The notes beneath the pieces are model-generated. The model did not search any database, was not told the DNA's origin, and saw only the letters and a list, made by a program, of their open reading frames with translations. DNA of 64,000 bases from an uncultured Bacteroidales bacterium. GTDB lineage: Bacteria > Bacteroidota > Bacteroidia > Bacteroidales > Bacteroidaceae. The position numbers were made by a program, and so were the translations under genes. Below, piece by piece: positions 31,886 to 41,746 of the stretch; the stretch's first letter is position 1; each line of letters begins with the position of its first letter. The DNA lies in assembly GCA_902778625.1 (NCBI GenBank), contig CACYYM010000008.1, forward strand, positions 62,001 through 126,000, written 5' to 3'.

Positions 31886-33973
31886 ATGAAGAAACTTTTA
31901 CTCCTGCTTGTGGCTTTGCTGCCGATGGTGGCAAGCGCCTATGATGCTGAAGTTGACGGCATCTATTACGACATCTCGGAAGACGGGGCATCCGTGACTT
32001 ATCGTGACGATAACTACAACTCCTACTCTGGTCAGGTTATCATCCCCCCATCTGTTGATTATGGTGGCGTGACCTACCCTGTGACCAGCATCGGAAACTA
32101 TGCTTTCGGCGATTGCTACGAACTGAACGATGTCTCTATTCCATCCTCTGTGACCAGCATCGGGGATTATGCTTTCTCCAATTGCTACAGTCTGTCGTCC
32201 ATCGCTATTCCAGAAGGTGTGACCACCATCGGAGAATGGGCTTTCTTGAATTGCACAGCCTTGACCTCCATCTCCATTCCCAACAGCGTGACCAGCATCG
32301 GAGACTATGCTTTTTATTATTGCGAACAATTGACTTCCTTCGCCTTCCCAGAAGGCGTGACCACCACCGGCGACCACACACTCGCATATTGTCGCAGCCT
32401 GACCTCCGTCACTATCCCAGAAGGTGTGACCAGCATCGGAGAATCTGCTTTCAGTAATTGCATCGGCCTGTCCTCCATCACTATTCCGGAAGGTGTGACC
32501 AGCATTGGCACCGAAGCATTCCAAAACTGCAGCAGCCTGACTTCCGTCACCCTCCCAAGCAGTGTGACCAGCATCGGCAACTGGGCTTTCTCTTATTGCA
32601 GCAATCTGACCTCCGTCACTATCCCAGAAGGTATAACCAGCATCAGTGAATATGTTTTCTATTGTTGCAGCAATCTGACCTCCGTCAATATCCCAGAAGG
32701 TGTTACCAACATTGGCGAATGGGCTTTTTATGACTGTGATGCTCTGGCTTCCATCACTATTCCAGAAGGTGTAAAAAACATCGACGGCTATGCTTTTTAT
32801 GAATGCGACGAATTGGCTTCCATCACCATCCCAAGCAGCCTGACCAGCATTGGCTACTGGGTCTTTGCTTATTGCAGAAACCTGTCCTCTATAACTGTGG
32901 ACGAGGGGAACCCCGTCTATGATTCGCGCGACAATTGTAATGCCATCATAGAGACTGCCTCGAACACTTTGTTCGCAGGTTGCTCGAATACAATTATTCC
33001 CAATGGCGTGCCCCGCATTGGGGACGGGGCCTTCTGTGGGTGTTCTGGCCTGACCTCCATCACTATCCCCAATACTGTGTCCTATATCGGAGTCGGTGCT
33101 TTTGACAGTTGCAACGGCCTGACTTCCATCACTATTCCAGAAAGCGTGGAAACCATCGACAACAGTGTTTTTTATGCCTGCTACAATTTGACCTCCATCA
33201 CTATTCCAAAGAGCGTGACCAGCATTGGCTATGCAATTTTTGCGTATTGCTACGAATTGACCTCTATAGAAGTTGAAGAAGGGAACCCTGTCTATGACTC
33301 GCGCGACAATTGTAATGCCATCATAGAGACTGCTTCGAACACTTTGATTGCAGGTTGCAAGAGTACCTACATTCCCAGCAGCGTGACCGGCCTGGGAACT
33401 GGGGCTTTTTGTGGTTGCGACCAACTGACCTCCATCCATATTCCAAATAGCGTGACCCATATCGGCCAATGGGCTTTTGAATCCTGTGGCTTGACTTCCT
33501 TCACCTTCCCGGAAGGCCTGAGCAGCATCAGCTATGAAACCTTCTTTGGTTGTCCTCATCTGGCCTCCGCCACCATCTCCAGCAGCGTGACAGAAATCGG
33601 CGACTATGCTTTTGCTTACTGCTATGAGCTGGCCAATGTCTATTGCCTTGCAGAGAATGTTCCCACGACAGGTGGGATTGCCTTTGAAGGGACAGACATC
33701 TCCTCAGCCACACTTTATGTGCCAGCAGCATCTGTGGAGCAATACCAGACGACAGAGCCCTGGAGCGGCTTCGGCACAATCGTTGGCCTGACGCAGGACG
33801 AAATAGATGCCGTCGATGAAGTCGAGGCAGCAGAGCCAGCAACTGAAACGGCTCGCTACGACCTGCAAGGCCGCCAAATCAGCACTCCGCAGAACCAAAG
33901 GCCGACGAACGTCAAGGGCATCAACATCATCCGCCACGCCGACGGAACAACAAGAAAAGTCTTGGTAAAGTAA
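31886..33973 (+). CDS. BspA-type leucine-rich-repeat surface protein
   Basis: 695 aa starting at the ATG of MKKLLLLLVALLPMVASA (signal peptide). About 23 LRR_5 repeats of about 23 residues follow (pattern SITIPEGVTSIGxxAFxxC). The segment GNPVYDSRDNCNAIIETA appears twice, dividing the array into similar blocks. The C-terminus leaves the repeats and ends RYDLQGRQIS...GINIIRHADGTTRKVLVK, a short sorting-type tail. BspA-like proteins bind host matrix or other bacteria at the cell surface (family knowledge). It is a single-gene unit with its own promoter and terminator. Confidence 0.92.
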   Translation: MKKLLLLLVALLPMVASAYDAEVDGIYYDISEDGASVTYRDDNYNSYSGQVIIPPSVDYGGVTYPVTSIGNYAFGDCYELNDVSIPSSVTSIGDYAFSNCYSLSSIAIPEGVTTIGEWAFLNCTALTSISIPNSVTSIGDYAFYYCEQLTSFAFPEGVTTTGDHTLAYCRSLTSVTIPEGVTSIGESAFSNCIGLSSITIPEGVTSIGTEAFQNCSSLTSVTLPSSVTSIGNWAFSYCSNLTSVTIPEGITSISEYVFYCCSNLTSVNIPEGVTNIGEWAFYDCDALASITIPEGVKNIDGYAFYECDELASITIPSSLTSIGYWVFAYCRNLSSITVDEGNPVYDSRDNCNAIIETASNTLFAGCSNTIIPNGVPRIGDGAFCGCSGLTSITIPNTVSYIGVGAFDSCNGLTSITIPESVETIDNSVFYACYNLTSITIPKSVTSIGYAIFAYCYELTSIEVEEGNPVYDSRDNCNAIIETASNTLIAGCKSTYIPSSVTGLGTGAFCGCDQLTSIHIPNSVTHIGQWAFESCGLTSFTFPEGLSSISYETFFGCPHLASATISSSVTEIGDYAFAYCYELANVYCLAENVPTTGGIAFEGTDISSATLYVPAASVEQYQTTEPWSGFGTIVGLTQDEIDAVDEVEAAEPATETARYDLQGRQISTPQNQRPTNVKGINIIRHADGTTRKVLVK

Positions 33974-33992
33974 AATCCCCTTCCCACAAACA

Positions 33993-34040
33993 ACAACCAA
34001 TCCCCCGCTGCAGCATTTCTCTGTAGTGGGGATTGTTGTA
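33993..34040 (+). terminator. Terminator after the LRR gene
   Basis: ACAACCAATCCCC (33993-34005) and the matching GGGGATTGTTGT (34028-34039) form a long stem with an inner CTGCAG...CTGTAG extension. T-rich sequence follows. Confidence 0.7.
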
Positions 34041-34068
34041 TTATTTTGCTTTTCGCCCGCTTATCCTT

Positions 34069-34150
34069 CATTTTGAATTCATTAATTTTGAAATTTGAGT
34101 TCATTAATTTTGAAATTATTATTTTCGAATTTTGATTTTTGAATTATTAT
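34069..34150. repeat. TTTTGAATT heptad-type repeats before metA
   Basis: Repeated TTTTGAATT/TTAATTTTGAAA units, including two near-identical TTCATTAATTTTGAAAT blocks (about 34078 and 34100). The tract runs into the metA promoter and supplies its -33 TTTG. Confidence 0.75.
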
Positions 34151-34161
34151 CTGTAATTTTG
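34131..34161 (+). promoter_or_regulatory. metA promoter
   Basis: TTTG (34131-34134) and TAATTTTG (34154-34161) with 19-bp spacing, 20 bases before the metA ATG. No SAM or other riboswitch fits in so short a leader. Confidence 0.75.
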
Positions 34162-34181
34162 CAAAGCAAAACTTCATTTCT

Positions 34182-35099
34182 ATGCCACTTAGACTACCTG
34201 ACAGCCTGCCTGCAATAGAGTTCCTCAGAGAAGAGAACATCTTTGTGCTAGGCGATAAACGCGCTAATGCACAGGACATCCGACCCCTGCGCATCGCCAT
34301 CCTCAACCTCATGCCCCTCAAAATCACAACAGAGACAGACCTCATCCGACTCCTCTCGAACACACCGCTGCAGCTCGAGATACACCTCATGAAGGTCAAG
34401 GCGCACACCAGCAAAAACACACCTATCGAACACATGCGAGCCTTCTATCGCGACTTCGAAGAGATGCGCCACGAAAAGTTCGACGGCTTCATCATCACAG
34501 GAGCACCCGTCGAACACCTCGACTTCGAAGAGGTGAACTATTGGGACGAGCTGTGCGACATCTTCGCGTGGGCACGCACGCACGTTACCTCTACATTATA
34601 CATCTGCTGGGCTGCTCAGGCAGGGCTCTACTTCTACTACGGCATCCCTAAATACCCCCTCCCGGAGAAGAAGTTCGGCATCTTCCCGCAAGTGCCGCTC
34701 CTCCCGCGACTCCCCATCTTCAGAGGCTTCGACGACATCTTCTACATGCCCCACAGCCGACACACTGAAATCCGAAAGGAAGACATCCTTAAAGTGCCCG
34801 AACTCACCATCATTGCCGAGGGTAAAGAGAGCGGCGTCTCGATGGTGATGGCGCGCGAAGGACGAGAAATCTTCATTACAGGACACTCAGAATACTCGCC
34901 CCTGACGCTCGACAACGAATACAAGCGCGACCTCGGCAAAGGCTTGCCAATCAAGAAGCCCTACAACTACTATCGCGACGACGACCCCGAGAAGGGACCG
35001 CTCGTCACTTGGCGAGGCCACGGCAATCTGCTCTTCCAGAACTGGCTCAACTACTATGTATATCAGGAAACACCATACGACATTGATGAGATACACTGA
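34182..35099 (+). CDS. metA: MetA-family homoserine O-acyltransferase, predicted acetyl-specific
   Basis: The 305-aa enzyme acylates homoserine in methionine synthesis. MetA landmarks: [20 protein letters not shown], the nucleophile Cys142 in [16 protein letters not shown], and MPHSRHTE and HSEYSP near the C-terminus. At the acyl-CoA selectivity position it has Glu111 (TGAPVE). In studied MetA proteins Glu here gives acetyl-CoA use and Gly gives succinyl-CoA use, so the product is predicted to be O-acetylhomoserine despite the 'succinyltransferase' family name. Its 3' end overlaps the next gene by 14 bases. Confidence 0.95.
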   Translation: MPLRLPDSLPAIEFLREENIFVLGDKRANAQDIRPLRIAILNLMPLKITTETDLIRLLSNTPLQLEIHLMKVKAHTSKNTPIEHMRAFYRDFEEMRHEKFDGFIITGAPVEHLDFEEVNYWDELCDIFAWARTHVTSTLYICWAAQAGLYFYYGIPKYPLPEKKFGIFPQVPLLPRLPIFRGFDDIFYMPHSRHTEIRKEDILKVPELTIIAEGKESGVSMVMAREGREIFITGHSEYSPLTLDNEYKRDLGKGLPIKKPYNYYRDDDPEKGPLVTWRGHGNLLFQNWLNYYVYQETPYDIDEIH

Positions 35100-36858
35100 A
35101 CTCCTCTCCCCTGCTCGCGACTTGGCGTGCGCCATCGCCGCCGTAGATCATGGCGCGGACGCCGTCTACATCGGGGCTCCACGCTTCGGAGCAAGAGCTG
35201 CTGCGGGCAATTCTGTCGAGGATATTCAAAAGCTGTGCGACTATGCTCATCAGTTCGGCGTCAAGATTTACGTCACGCTCAACACCCTGCTTCGCCCAGA
35301 AGAACTGGAGCCGGCGCGTCTCATTGCGTGGGACCTCTATCACGCCGGAGTGGACGCTTTTATCACGCAAGATGAAGCCCTTCTCAGGTTGGCGCTTCCG
35401 CCCGTTCCGCTTCACGCAAGCACGCAGATGGACAATCGCACGAAGGAGGACGTCGTTCGCCTTAAGAAGTTAGGATTCAATCAAGTAGTCCTCGCTCGCG
35501 AACTTTCACTCGAACAGATTAAGGAGATTCACGAAGCCGCTCCAGACGTGACGCTCGAAGCATTCGTGCATGGCGCACTTTGCGTTTCCTATAGCGGCAG
35601 ATGTTATGCCTCGGAGTATTGCTTCGGACGTTCCGCAAATCGAGGCGAGTGTGCCCAATTCTGCCGCCTTCCCTTCTCGCTCGAAGATGCAAACGGCAAC
35701 ACGCTCATCAAGGACAAATACCTGCTCTCGCTCAAGGATATGAACCGCCAAAAGTACCTCGAGGAGATGCTCGACGCAGGCGTGAGAAGCTTCAAAATCG
35801 AAGGCCGACTGAAGGATATCGCCTACGTGAAGAACGTGACGGCAGCCTATCGCGAAGCCCTCGACGCCATACTGAAACGCCGACCTGAATTCGCTCGTTC
35901 TTCCTATGGCACAAGCACTTACACCTTCCAGCCCGACCTCTCGCGCAGCTTCTCGCGCGGCTACACAGACTACTTCCTCTTTGGCCGCACAAGCGACCTC
36001 GCTTCACCCGAAACGCCCAAAAGCCGAGGCCGCGAAGTTGGTCGCGTGAAAGAAGTTAGGCGGGATTGCATAATCGTCTCATCCACAGAGGTTTTCAGTA
36101 ATGGCGACGGGCTTTGCTTCTTCGACGAGGGAGGCAATTTGCAAGGCTTCCGCGTGAATCGTGCCGAAGGAAACCACCTCTTCGTTAATTCAAATTTCAT
36201 TAATTCAGAAGTCAAAATCAGGAAAGGCGACAGACTTTGGCGAAGCTTCGACAAGGCGTGGGAGGACATGATGAGCGGCAAAACGGCTGAACGCCGCATT
36301 AACGCAAACTTCCTTCTTGAAGATACGGAACAGGGCTTCAAGCTTACTTTTTCTGCTGAAAACGGCACAAACAGAAGCGAGGAGTTCGTCCAAGAGCATC
36401 AACTCGCACGAACCGACCAAACGGCCTCAATCAAGGAAGTCCTCTGCAAACTTGGCGACACACCATACGTCTGCCAAAATGTGGAAGTGCGCTTCTCCCA
36501 ACCTTGGTTCATCCCAAGAAGCGTCCTCGCTGAATGGAGAAGGAAACTAATTGAAAAGGAAAAGCCGATGAACGCCAAAGCAGACTTCGAGCAGAAAGCC
36601 AAAGCAAACTTCGAGCCGAACGCCAAAGCAGACTTCGAGCCGCAATCATTAAAGCTTGATTTTCAGCCTTCTACCCTCCCCAATCAACTCATGACCTGCA
36701 GGTTCTGCCTTCGTCATGCTTGGGGACAATGTTTGAAAGAAAGACACGACGGGAACGAGAAATGGCAAGAGCCGCTCTATCTCGTCCTCGGCGATGGGCG
36801 TCGATTCCGTCTCGGTTTTGACTGCAAGAAGTGCGAAATGACTGTGTTAAAGCCTTAG
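35086..36858 (+). CDS. Peptidase U32 family protein (RlhA/TrhP-like)
   Basis: 590 aa from [13 protein letters not shown]; this start overlaps metA by 14 bases and gives the usual U32 N-terminus. The TIM-barrel domain has [21 protein letters not shown] and FKIEGRLKD. The Cys set ([22 protein letters not shown]; about 163-197) is the place of an iron-sulfur cluster in related RNA hydroxylation enzymes. Bacterial U32 proteins act in tRNA or 23S rRNA hydroxylation more often than in proteolysis. Near the C-terminus an 8-residue repeat (NAKADFEP type, about 496-527) leads to a [12 protein letters not shown]...CKKC zinc-like end. Confidence 0.88.
   Translation: MRYTELLSPARDLACAIAAVDHGADAVYIGAPRFGARAAAGNSVEDIQKLCDYAHQFGVKIYVTLNTLLRPEELEPARLIAWDLYHAGVDAFITQDEALLRLALPPVPLHASTQMDNRTKEDVVRLKKLGFNQVVLARELSLEQIKEIHEAAPDVTLEAFVHGALCVSYSGRCYASEYCFGRSANRGECAQFCRLPFSLEDANGNTLIKDKYLLSLKDMNRQKYLEEMLDAGVRSFKIEGRLKDIAYVKNVTAAYREALDAILKRRPEFARSSYGTSTYTFQPDLSRSFSRGYTDYFLFGRTSDLASPETPKSRGREVGRVKEVRRDCIIVSSTEVFSNGDGLCFFDEGGNLQGFRVNRAEGNHLFVNSNFINSEVKIRKGDRLWRSFDKAWEDMMSGKTAERRINANFLLEDTEQGFKLTFSAENGTNRSEEFVQEHQLARTDQTASIKEVLCKLGDTPYVCQNVEVRFSQPWFIPRSVLAEWRRKLIEKEKPMNAKADFEQKAKANFEPNAKADFEPQSLKLDFQPSTLPNQLMTCRFCLRHAWGQCLKERHDGNEKWQEPLYLVLGDGRRFRLGFDCKKCEMTVLKP
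36571..36666 (+). repeat. 24-bp coding repeat in the U32 gene
   Basis: Three near-identical 24-bp units (36571, 36595, 36619) encode [16 protein letters not shown] and NAKADFEP; a fourth at 36643 is degenerate (QSLKLDFQ). It forms a spacer before the C-terminal Cys domain. Confidence 0.92.
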
Positions 36859-36860
36859 TT

Positions 36861-37787
36861 ATGAGACACATCCGGTTATTGCTTCTGTCTCTCCTCTTCG
36901 TTTCCTGCTATTATCAAGAAGAGGACGCCACGCTTTATGAGGTTGGCGACAACTTCGAACTTTGCGTGGACAGCTTGAAGTTGCAGAGCAACGAACCCCT
37001 CCATAACCAACCAATCGACACACTTTGTGAGCATTTGACCGTTTATTATGGCAACCCGTTGGTGGTAGCAGAAACGGCCATCATTCCAGAAGACTCCGTA
37101 GATAGTGTTTGGGTGAAACTGGCTCGAGACCAATTTACTATGGGCTGGGCTCATCAGCACGACTTCACGGAAAGTGTGGTTCCGGACGACCCGATTTCCA
37201 GATTCATTCATTTCTTTAGCGTTCGCCATTTAGGCGTCTTTTTGGTAGTATTTGCCGTTTCCCTGATTGTTCTGTTTTGGCAGATATTGGGCAAAAGAAA
37301 GCTTCACGTCTTCTTCTTTCGCGACATTCTCTCGCCCTATCCCACTTATTTGCTCATCACCCTTGCCGCTTCCGCCCTACTCTATGCCGGCATCCAGCAT
37401 TATGTGCCTGAGACGTGGGTACTTTATTACTATCATCCCACGCTCAACCCCTTCGGTTTGCCGCTTATCCTGAGCCTTTTCCTTTGCTCAGTCTGGGTTC
37501 TTTTGGTGTTGACAATCGCAACGATTGACGAGGTTCTGAAGCAACTTCCTGTTTCGGAAGCATTACTTTACCTGCTCTCCCTGCTCGGATGTTGCATTCT
37601 TTGCTATTTGCTCTTCACTTTGGCCGCATTAAGTCCAGGAGTCAGTTACATTCTTTTCGCACTCTTTGTTCTTGTCCTGCTTTTGCGCTATTTTCGCAAT
37701 TCCAGACCTCGCTATCTCTGCGGTTCTTGCGGAAAAAGGCTCAAAGAGTTGGGAAAATGCCCACATTGTGGTGCAGAAAACAAATAA
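36861..37787 (+). CDS. Lipoprotein-type membrane protein with C-terminal zinc ribbon
   Basis: 309 aa from MRHIRLLLLSLLFVSC, a lipobox-like signal with Cys16. An extracytoplasmic part (17-110) is followed by about five hydrophobic helices (HLGVFLVVFAVSLIVLFW; YLLITLAASALLY; PLILSLFLCSVWVLLVL; LLYLLSLLGCCILCYLL; YILFALFVLVLLLRYF). It ends in a zinc ribbon CGSCGKRLKELGKCPHCG. I recognise no family. It begins 2 bases after the U32 stop, so it probably shares the metA-U32 transcript. The start at 36831 is less likely because it lacks the clean signal. Confidence 0.72.
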   Translation: MRHIRLLLLSLLFVSCYYQEEDATLYEVGDNFELCVDSLKLQSNEPLHNQPIDTLCEHLTVYYGNPLVVAETAIIPEDSVDSVWVKLARDQFTMGWAHQHDFTESVVPDDPISRFIHFFSVRHLGVFLVVFAVSLIVLFWQILGKRKLHVFFFRDILSPYPTYLLITLAASALLYAGIQHYVPETWVLYYYHPTLNPFGLPLILSLFLCSVWVLLVLTIATIDEVLKQLPVSEALLYLLSLLGCCILCYLLFTLAALSPGVSYILFALFVLVLLLRYFRNSRPRYLCGSCGKRLKELGKCPHCGAENK

Positions 37788-37801
37788 TTTTCTGCCTTCT
37801 C

Positions 37802-37832
37802 TTTGCTTTGTGTCAAAAAAGTACTAACTTTG
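37802..37832 (+). promoter_or_regulatory. Promoter of the GH76 gene
   Basis: TTTG (37802-37805) and TAACTTTG (37825-37832) with 19-bp spacing. Array E fills the leader between this promoter and the ATG at 37970. Confidence 0.75.
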
Positions 37833-37866
37833 TCCTCAAAAAGTAACCATTATAAAAACTTCATTT

Positions 37867-37954
37867 CGCCACGTTGAAAACATAATTTCGCCACGTTGAA
37901 AACATAATTTCGCCACGTTGAAAACATAATTTCGCCACGTTGAAAACATAATGT
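37867..37954 (+). repeat. 22-bp-period tandem array E
   Basis: Four units start at 37867, 37889, 37911 and 37933, each CGCCACGTTGAAAACATAAT plus two T; the first three are identical and the fourth differs only at its last bases. It lies in the predicted 5' leader of the GH76 gene. Confidence 0.96.
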
Positions 37955-37969
37955 AACCACTATATAGAT

Positions 37970-40900
37970 ATGAAAACTATTCGATTCCTTTTCGCTTTTG
38001 CTTTATTAGCTTTGACTTTATCTGCACAAGCTTTTGAGACAGAACAAACCGTCCGACTCGTAAACAATGGCTTGTCTGTCTTCGTGGAGAACTCTTCGCT
38101 CGACCAGAACAAGAACGCACTCCTTTGGACCGAGACGAATGTGAATGCCCAACGCTGGACACTCACGGCAAGGACAAATGGAACTTTTCTGCTCCAAAAC
38201 GACTACACGGGCTACTACCTTGCCGGACTGACTTCAGGCACCTCCGGATTTGTAGGTCAAACAATCAAAAGTGCTGCCAGCAGTAAAGGCTCTTGGGACT
38301 TTGTCCCCATCGAAGGCACTACCAATCAGTTCCAAATCTTCCAAGGCACAACAAAGAGATACGCACTTGCCTGCGAGGGCGATACTGTCGCAGCAAAGCT
38401 GAAAATCATAGACACCACAAAGGATTACGACCCCGCTCGCATCACTTGGACCGTCGAAGTTGTGGAGCCCATGGAAAAAGCCTTCACAAAAGACAAGCGC
38501 GACGACATGATGGAGAAATGGAAAGCTCGTTGCTACAAGAAAGCCGGCACAGGCTGGGTTATAGGCAACGGCGGCTGGTGGGGCGACGCAGAGATGTTCG
38601 AGATTGTGCTCGATGCCCTTGAGACAACAGGCGACCAACAATATGCAACAATGTTCGACAACCTCTATACGAACTTCATCGCTCGCAACAAAAGCAAATG
38701 GTATCAGAAAGGCGTCGATGGCTATAACGAATACAATGACGATATCGCATGGATGTGTATCGCCTGCATCAGAGCCTATTTGCTGACAGGCCTGTCTAAG
38801 TACAAAACAACGGCAAAGACAAATTTCGACGGCATGTTTGCACGAGCAGACTGTTATGGAAATGACCTGCTTCAATGGAAGCACAATAGCGGTCAGGGCA
38901 CAAACTCTTGCATCAACGGACCTGCTGCCGTCTGTGCATGCTACCTCGCCATTGCACAAGCAGACACAAGCTACTATCAGAAAGCTCGCAAGACCTATAT
39001 GGCAGAGCGTGGCAAACTCTTCGAGATGTCAGGCGGCAAACCGACAGGCAAGGTTTGGGACAGCTACGACCAAGCCACAGGAAACTACAACTACTGGGCT
39101 TCCACCTACAATCAAGGCACAAACCTTGGTGCAGCCATTATGCTCTACAATCATTATGGTGAGCAGATGTTCAAGGACGATGCAGATGCAATCATCAGAT
39201 GGTCGGAGGCAAACATGGCCAACAATCACGGCATCATTCATGTCTGCCAAACGGTTCAAGGCGACCTTTGCGGCTTCAAAGGCATCATGCTGAGATACAT
39301 AAGAATGTACGCTGAAAGCTTCAATGCCCCATCGCACTACGACTGGATTGCCAAGAATGCCTATCATGCCTGGAACAACCGCAACTCCTCAGGCATCACA
39401 TCTTCTGCCTGGCTTACCAAAGCGGAGGAGAACTTTAAGCACAAAGAAGGAGACAGCTACAAGAATTTTGGCAACGAAGGCAACATGACCTGCGTCTCGG
39501 CTGCATTCAATTGCCACCTCGGAGCGGTTGATTATCATGATGCCTATGCCAAGAACGAGGCCGAGGACTTCAACTTCGTTCGTAATGCTTCAGTCGTTTA
39601 TGAAGGCAACGCTGACGATGATAATGGCGGAATGGCAGGACCGATAAAATCCAATCACTACATCGGTTATCGCAGAGTCGACTTTGGAGACAAGCCTGCC
39701 TCTCATATCGAATTGCGTGCAAAGATTTCTCTCACCTCAACTGTCCTCAATGTCTATCTCGACCAGCCCAACGCCACGAAAGGCACCCTGCTTTGTACCA
39801 TTAATAACAGCGACATTCCTGAAACCAAAACTTGGGCGACAATACAGAAGATAATCAATCATCCTGTTACGGGCATTCACAATGTTTACTTCGTCTCTTC
39901 GAGTGCAGGACAGTCCTACATTAATTGGTGGCAGTTCCATAGTATGAATAACGTCTATGCAGACTTAACAAATGGTGGAGGAATCCTCACAACCTCTTTT
40001 GCCACGAACGATGCCACACCAATGATTGACGGCAATCTCACCACAGCTTTAACAAGCGAAATCGAGGCCGGAGCAGAGACTTGGATTCAGTACAAGACGT
40101 CTTCGCCAATGCGCATCTACGGTTATCAGTTCTTCTCTGGCGACGACCTTGAGGGGAGTCCAACAGGTTGGGCACTTCAAGGCTCCAATAATGGCGAGGA
40201 TTGGGAAACACTTCACGAGGTTTCCGATACAGTCTTTAGCGTTCACGGACAATGTTATCGGACAGATGTTGAAACATCAAAAGACTACACTCATTATCGT
40301 TTACTCTTCTCTGCCAACGAGACACAAACGAAACTCTCCGTTTCAGAATGGCAATTGCTTGGTCGCTTTATCGATGAAAATGACCTGACTGCTGATGGAG
40401 GAAGCATTACAGAAGGTCAAGAAGCACTCATCGACCACATAGGCGAAACACCACTACAAACGCCACTCACTGTCGTCTATCACCCTGTCGGAAACTATAT
40501 GCTTTCTGCCTATAGCATAACTGCAGGAGCGAAAGACTTGGCTCCCACTTCTTGGAAACTTGAAGGCTCGGCAAACGGAAGCTCCGGCTGGAAGCTTATC
40601 GACCAACAGACAGAAGCTGACTTCCCTTATGACAACTACACATTTATTGCAAAAGTCAATCCCGAAACTACTTACCTCTATTATCGTTTAACCATCAACG
40701 GAGAGGAGGCTCAGCTCACTCAATTGCAACTCTTCGGTAAGCTCGACTTCGGCAAGTATTATGCCAACATTATGGAAATTGCAACTGTCGTCAGTTGTGA
40801 TGGAAGCGATGTTTTGCCACTTATAGACAAGGACGGCAACACCCACGCAATCCTCGAAGGAAACAATACATATTGGGACATTGCAACACCAATTCCAGTC

Positions 40901-41734
40901 CGACTTGTTGGTTATTCGCTTGTAAGTGCAGACGAAGCAGAGCTCGACCCGCAGAACATTACTCTCATGGGCTGTGATGAAGAAGGGACAGAAACACAAC
41001 TATTCAACAAAACGGTCAACTTCCCTGCTCGAGGCTCTCGACTCACCTACACCGCTTCCTCGACAAAGAGCTTCAAACGCTTCAAACTTAAAGTTAACGG
41101 AATAAATGAAACGCGTGTAAAGCTTGCTGATTTCGAACTTTACGGCACAGCAATTGCAGACACAGAAGACATGAACTTTTTAGCTCCAGCTTCTGTTGAA
41201 GCCTCTTCTCCCGGGCTCACCACATCGGAAGCCGTTGGCCGCATCAACGACGGCAACCGCCTGTACCATTATCGAGCTGCTTTCACCGAACCTGTCAGCA
41301 TTACTTACACTATGGCAGATACCGTCAGCATCAATGCTTATAGCATTACAGCCAGCAAGAACGAGCCCACACGCGATCCTGCTTCGTGGATTCTTGAAGC
41401 AACTAATGACGGCGAGAACTGGACCTTGCTCGACACTCGAAGCGATGAGTCCTTCTCCAATCGCTATGCTACACAGTTCTACTTCATTGAGACAACGGAA
41501 ACTTACAATACCTATCGCCTTACCGTAACTGCCGTAAATGGTGGTAATCAACTGCAGATAGGCGAACTTCAACTGCTTTCCATCACGCCTGTTGACCCGA
41601 CAGGAATTGACAAAGATAATGTTATCGCTAACTTCAGCCATAACGAAGCAATCTTCAATCTTGCAGGTCAGCGCCTAAGCAAACCGCAGAGAGGCATCAA
41701 CATCATTAATGGCAAGAAATACATTATTAAATAA
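37970..41734 (+). CDS. Secreted multidomain GH76 protein (endo-alpha-1,6-mannanase type)
   Basis: 1254 aa. Signal peptide (1-21), a ricin-B-like lectin domain (about 28-165), then the GH76 (alpha/alpha)6 domain (about 170-500) with the catalytic Asp257-Asp258 pair in YNEYNDDIAWM. A CBM6-like module follows (about 535-665; YEGNADDDNGGMAG, INWWQF), then three or four F5/8-type C (discoidin-like) modules with repeated SWKLEGSANG/SWILEATNDG strands. It ends IFNLAGQRLSKPQRGINIINGKKY, a sorting-type tail. GH76 enzymes cut the alpha-1,6 backbone of fungal mannan. No SusC/D pair adjoins it. Confidence 0.9.
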   Translation: MKTIRFLFAFALLALTLSAQAFETEQTVRLVNNGLSVFVENSSLDQNKNALLWTETNVNAQRWTLTARTNGTFLLQNDYTGYYLAGLTSGTSGFVGQTIKSAASSKGSWDFVPIEGTTNQFQIFQGTTKRYALACEGDTVAAKLKIIDTTKDYDPARITWTVEVVEPMEKAFTKDKRDDMMEKWKARCYKKAGTGWVIGNGGWWGDAEMFEIVLDALETTGDQQYATMFDNLYTNFIARNKSKWYQKGVDGYNEYNDDIAWMCIACIRAYLLTGLSKYKTTAKTNFDGMFARADCYGNDLLQWKHNSGQGTNSCINGPAAVCACYLAIAQADTSYYQKARKTYMAERGKLFEMSGGKPTGKVWDSYDQATGNYNYWASTYNQGTNLGAAIMLYNHYGEQMFKDDADAIIRWSEANMANNHGIIHVCQTVQGDLCGFKGIMLRYIRMYAESFNAPSHYDWIAKNAYHAWNNRNSSGITSSAWLTKAEENFKHKEGDSYKNFGNEGNMTCVSAAFNCHLGAVDYHDAYAKNEAEDFNFVRNASVVYEGNADDDNGGMAGPIKSNHYIGYRRVDFGDKPASHIELRAKISLTSTVLNVYLDQPNATKGTLLCTINNSDIPETKTWATIQKIINHPVTGIHNVYFVSSSAGQSYINWWQFHSMNNVYADLTNGGGILTTSFATNDATPMIDGNLTTALTSEIEAGAETWIQYKTSSPMRIYGYQFFSGDDLEGSPTGWALQGSNNGEDWETLHEVSDTVFSVHGQCYRTDVETSKDYTHYRLLFSANETQTKLSVSEWQLLGRFIDENDLTADGGSITEGQEALIDHIGETPLQTPLTVVYHPVGNYMLSAYSITAGAKDLAPTSWKLEGSANGSSGWKLIDQQTEADFPYDNYTFIAKVNPETTYLYYRLTINGEEAQLTQLQLFGKLDFGKYYANIMEIATVVSCDGSDVLPLIDKDGNTHAILEGNNTYWDIATPIPVRLVGYSLVSADEAELDPQNITLMGCDEEGTETQLFNKTVNFPARGSRLTYTASSTKSFKRFKLKVNGINETRVKLADFELYGTAIADTEDMNFLAPASVEASSPGLTTSEAVGRINDGNRLYHYRAAFTEPVSITYTMADTVSINAYSITASKNEPTRDPASWILEATNDGENWTLLDTRSDESFSNRYATQFYFIETTETYNTYRLTVTAVNGGNQLQIGELQLLSITPVDPTGIDKDNVIANFSHNEAIFNLAGQRLSKPQRGINIINGKKYIIK

Positions 41735-41746
41735 AAACAAACGACT

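Noticed and set aside
31898..33559. 553-codon repetitive frame antisense to the LRR gene
   Set aside because: It mirrors the LRR repeats; the plus-strand gene has signal peptide, promoter and terminator.
34162..34181. SAM riboswitch before metA
   Set aside because: The promoter is only 20 bases before the ATG, leaving no room for an aptamer.
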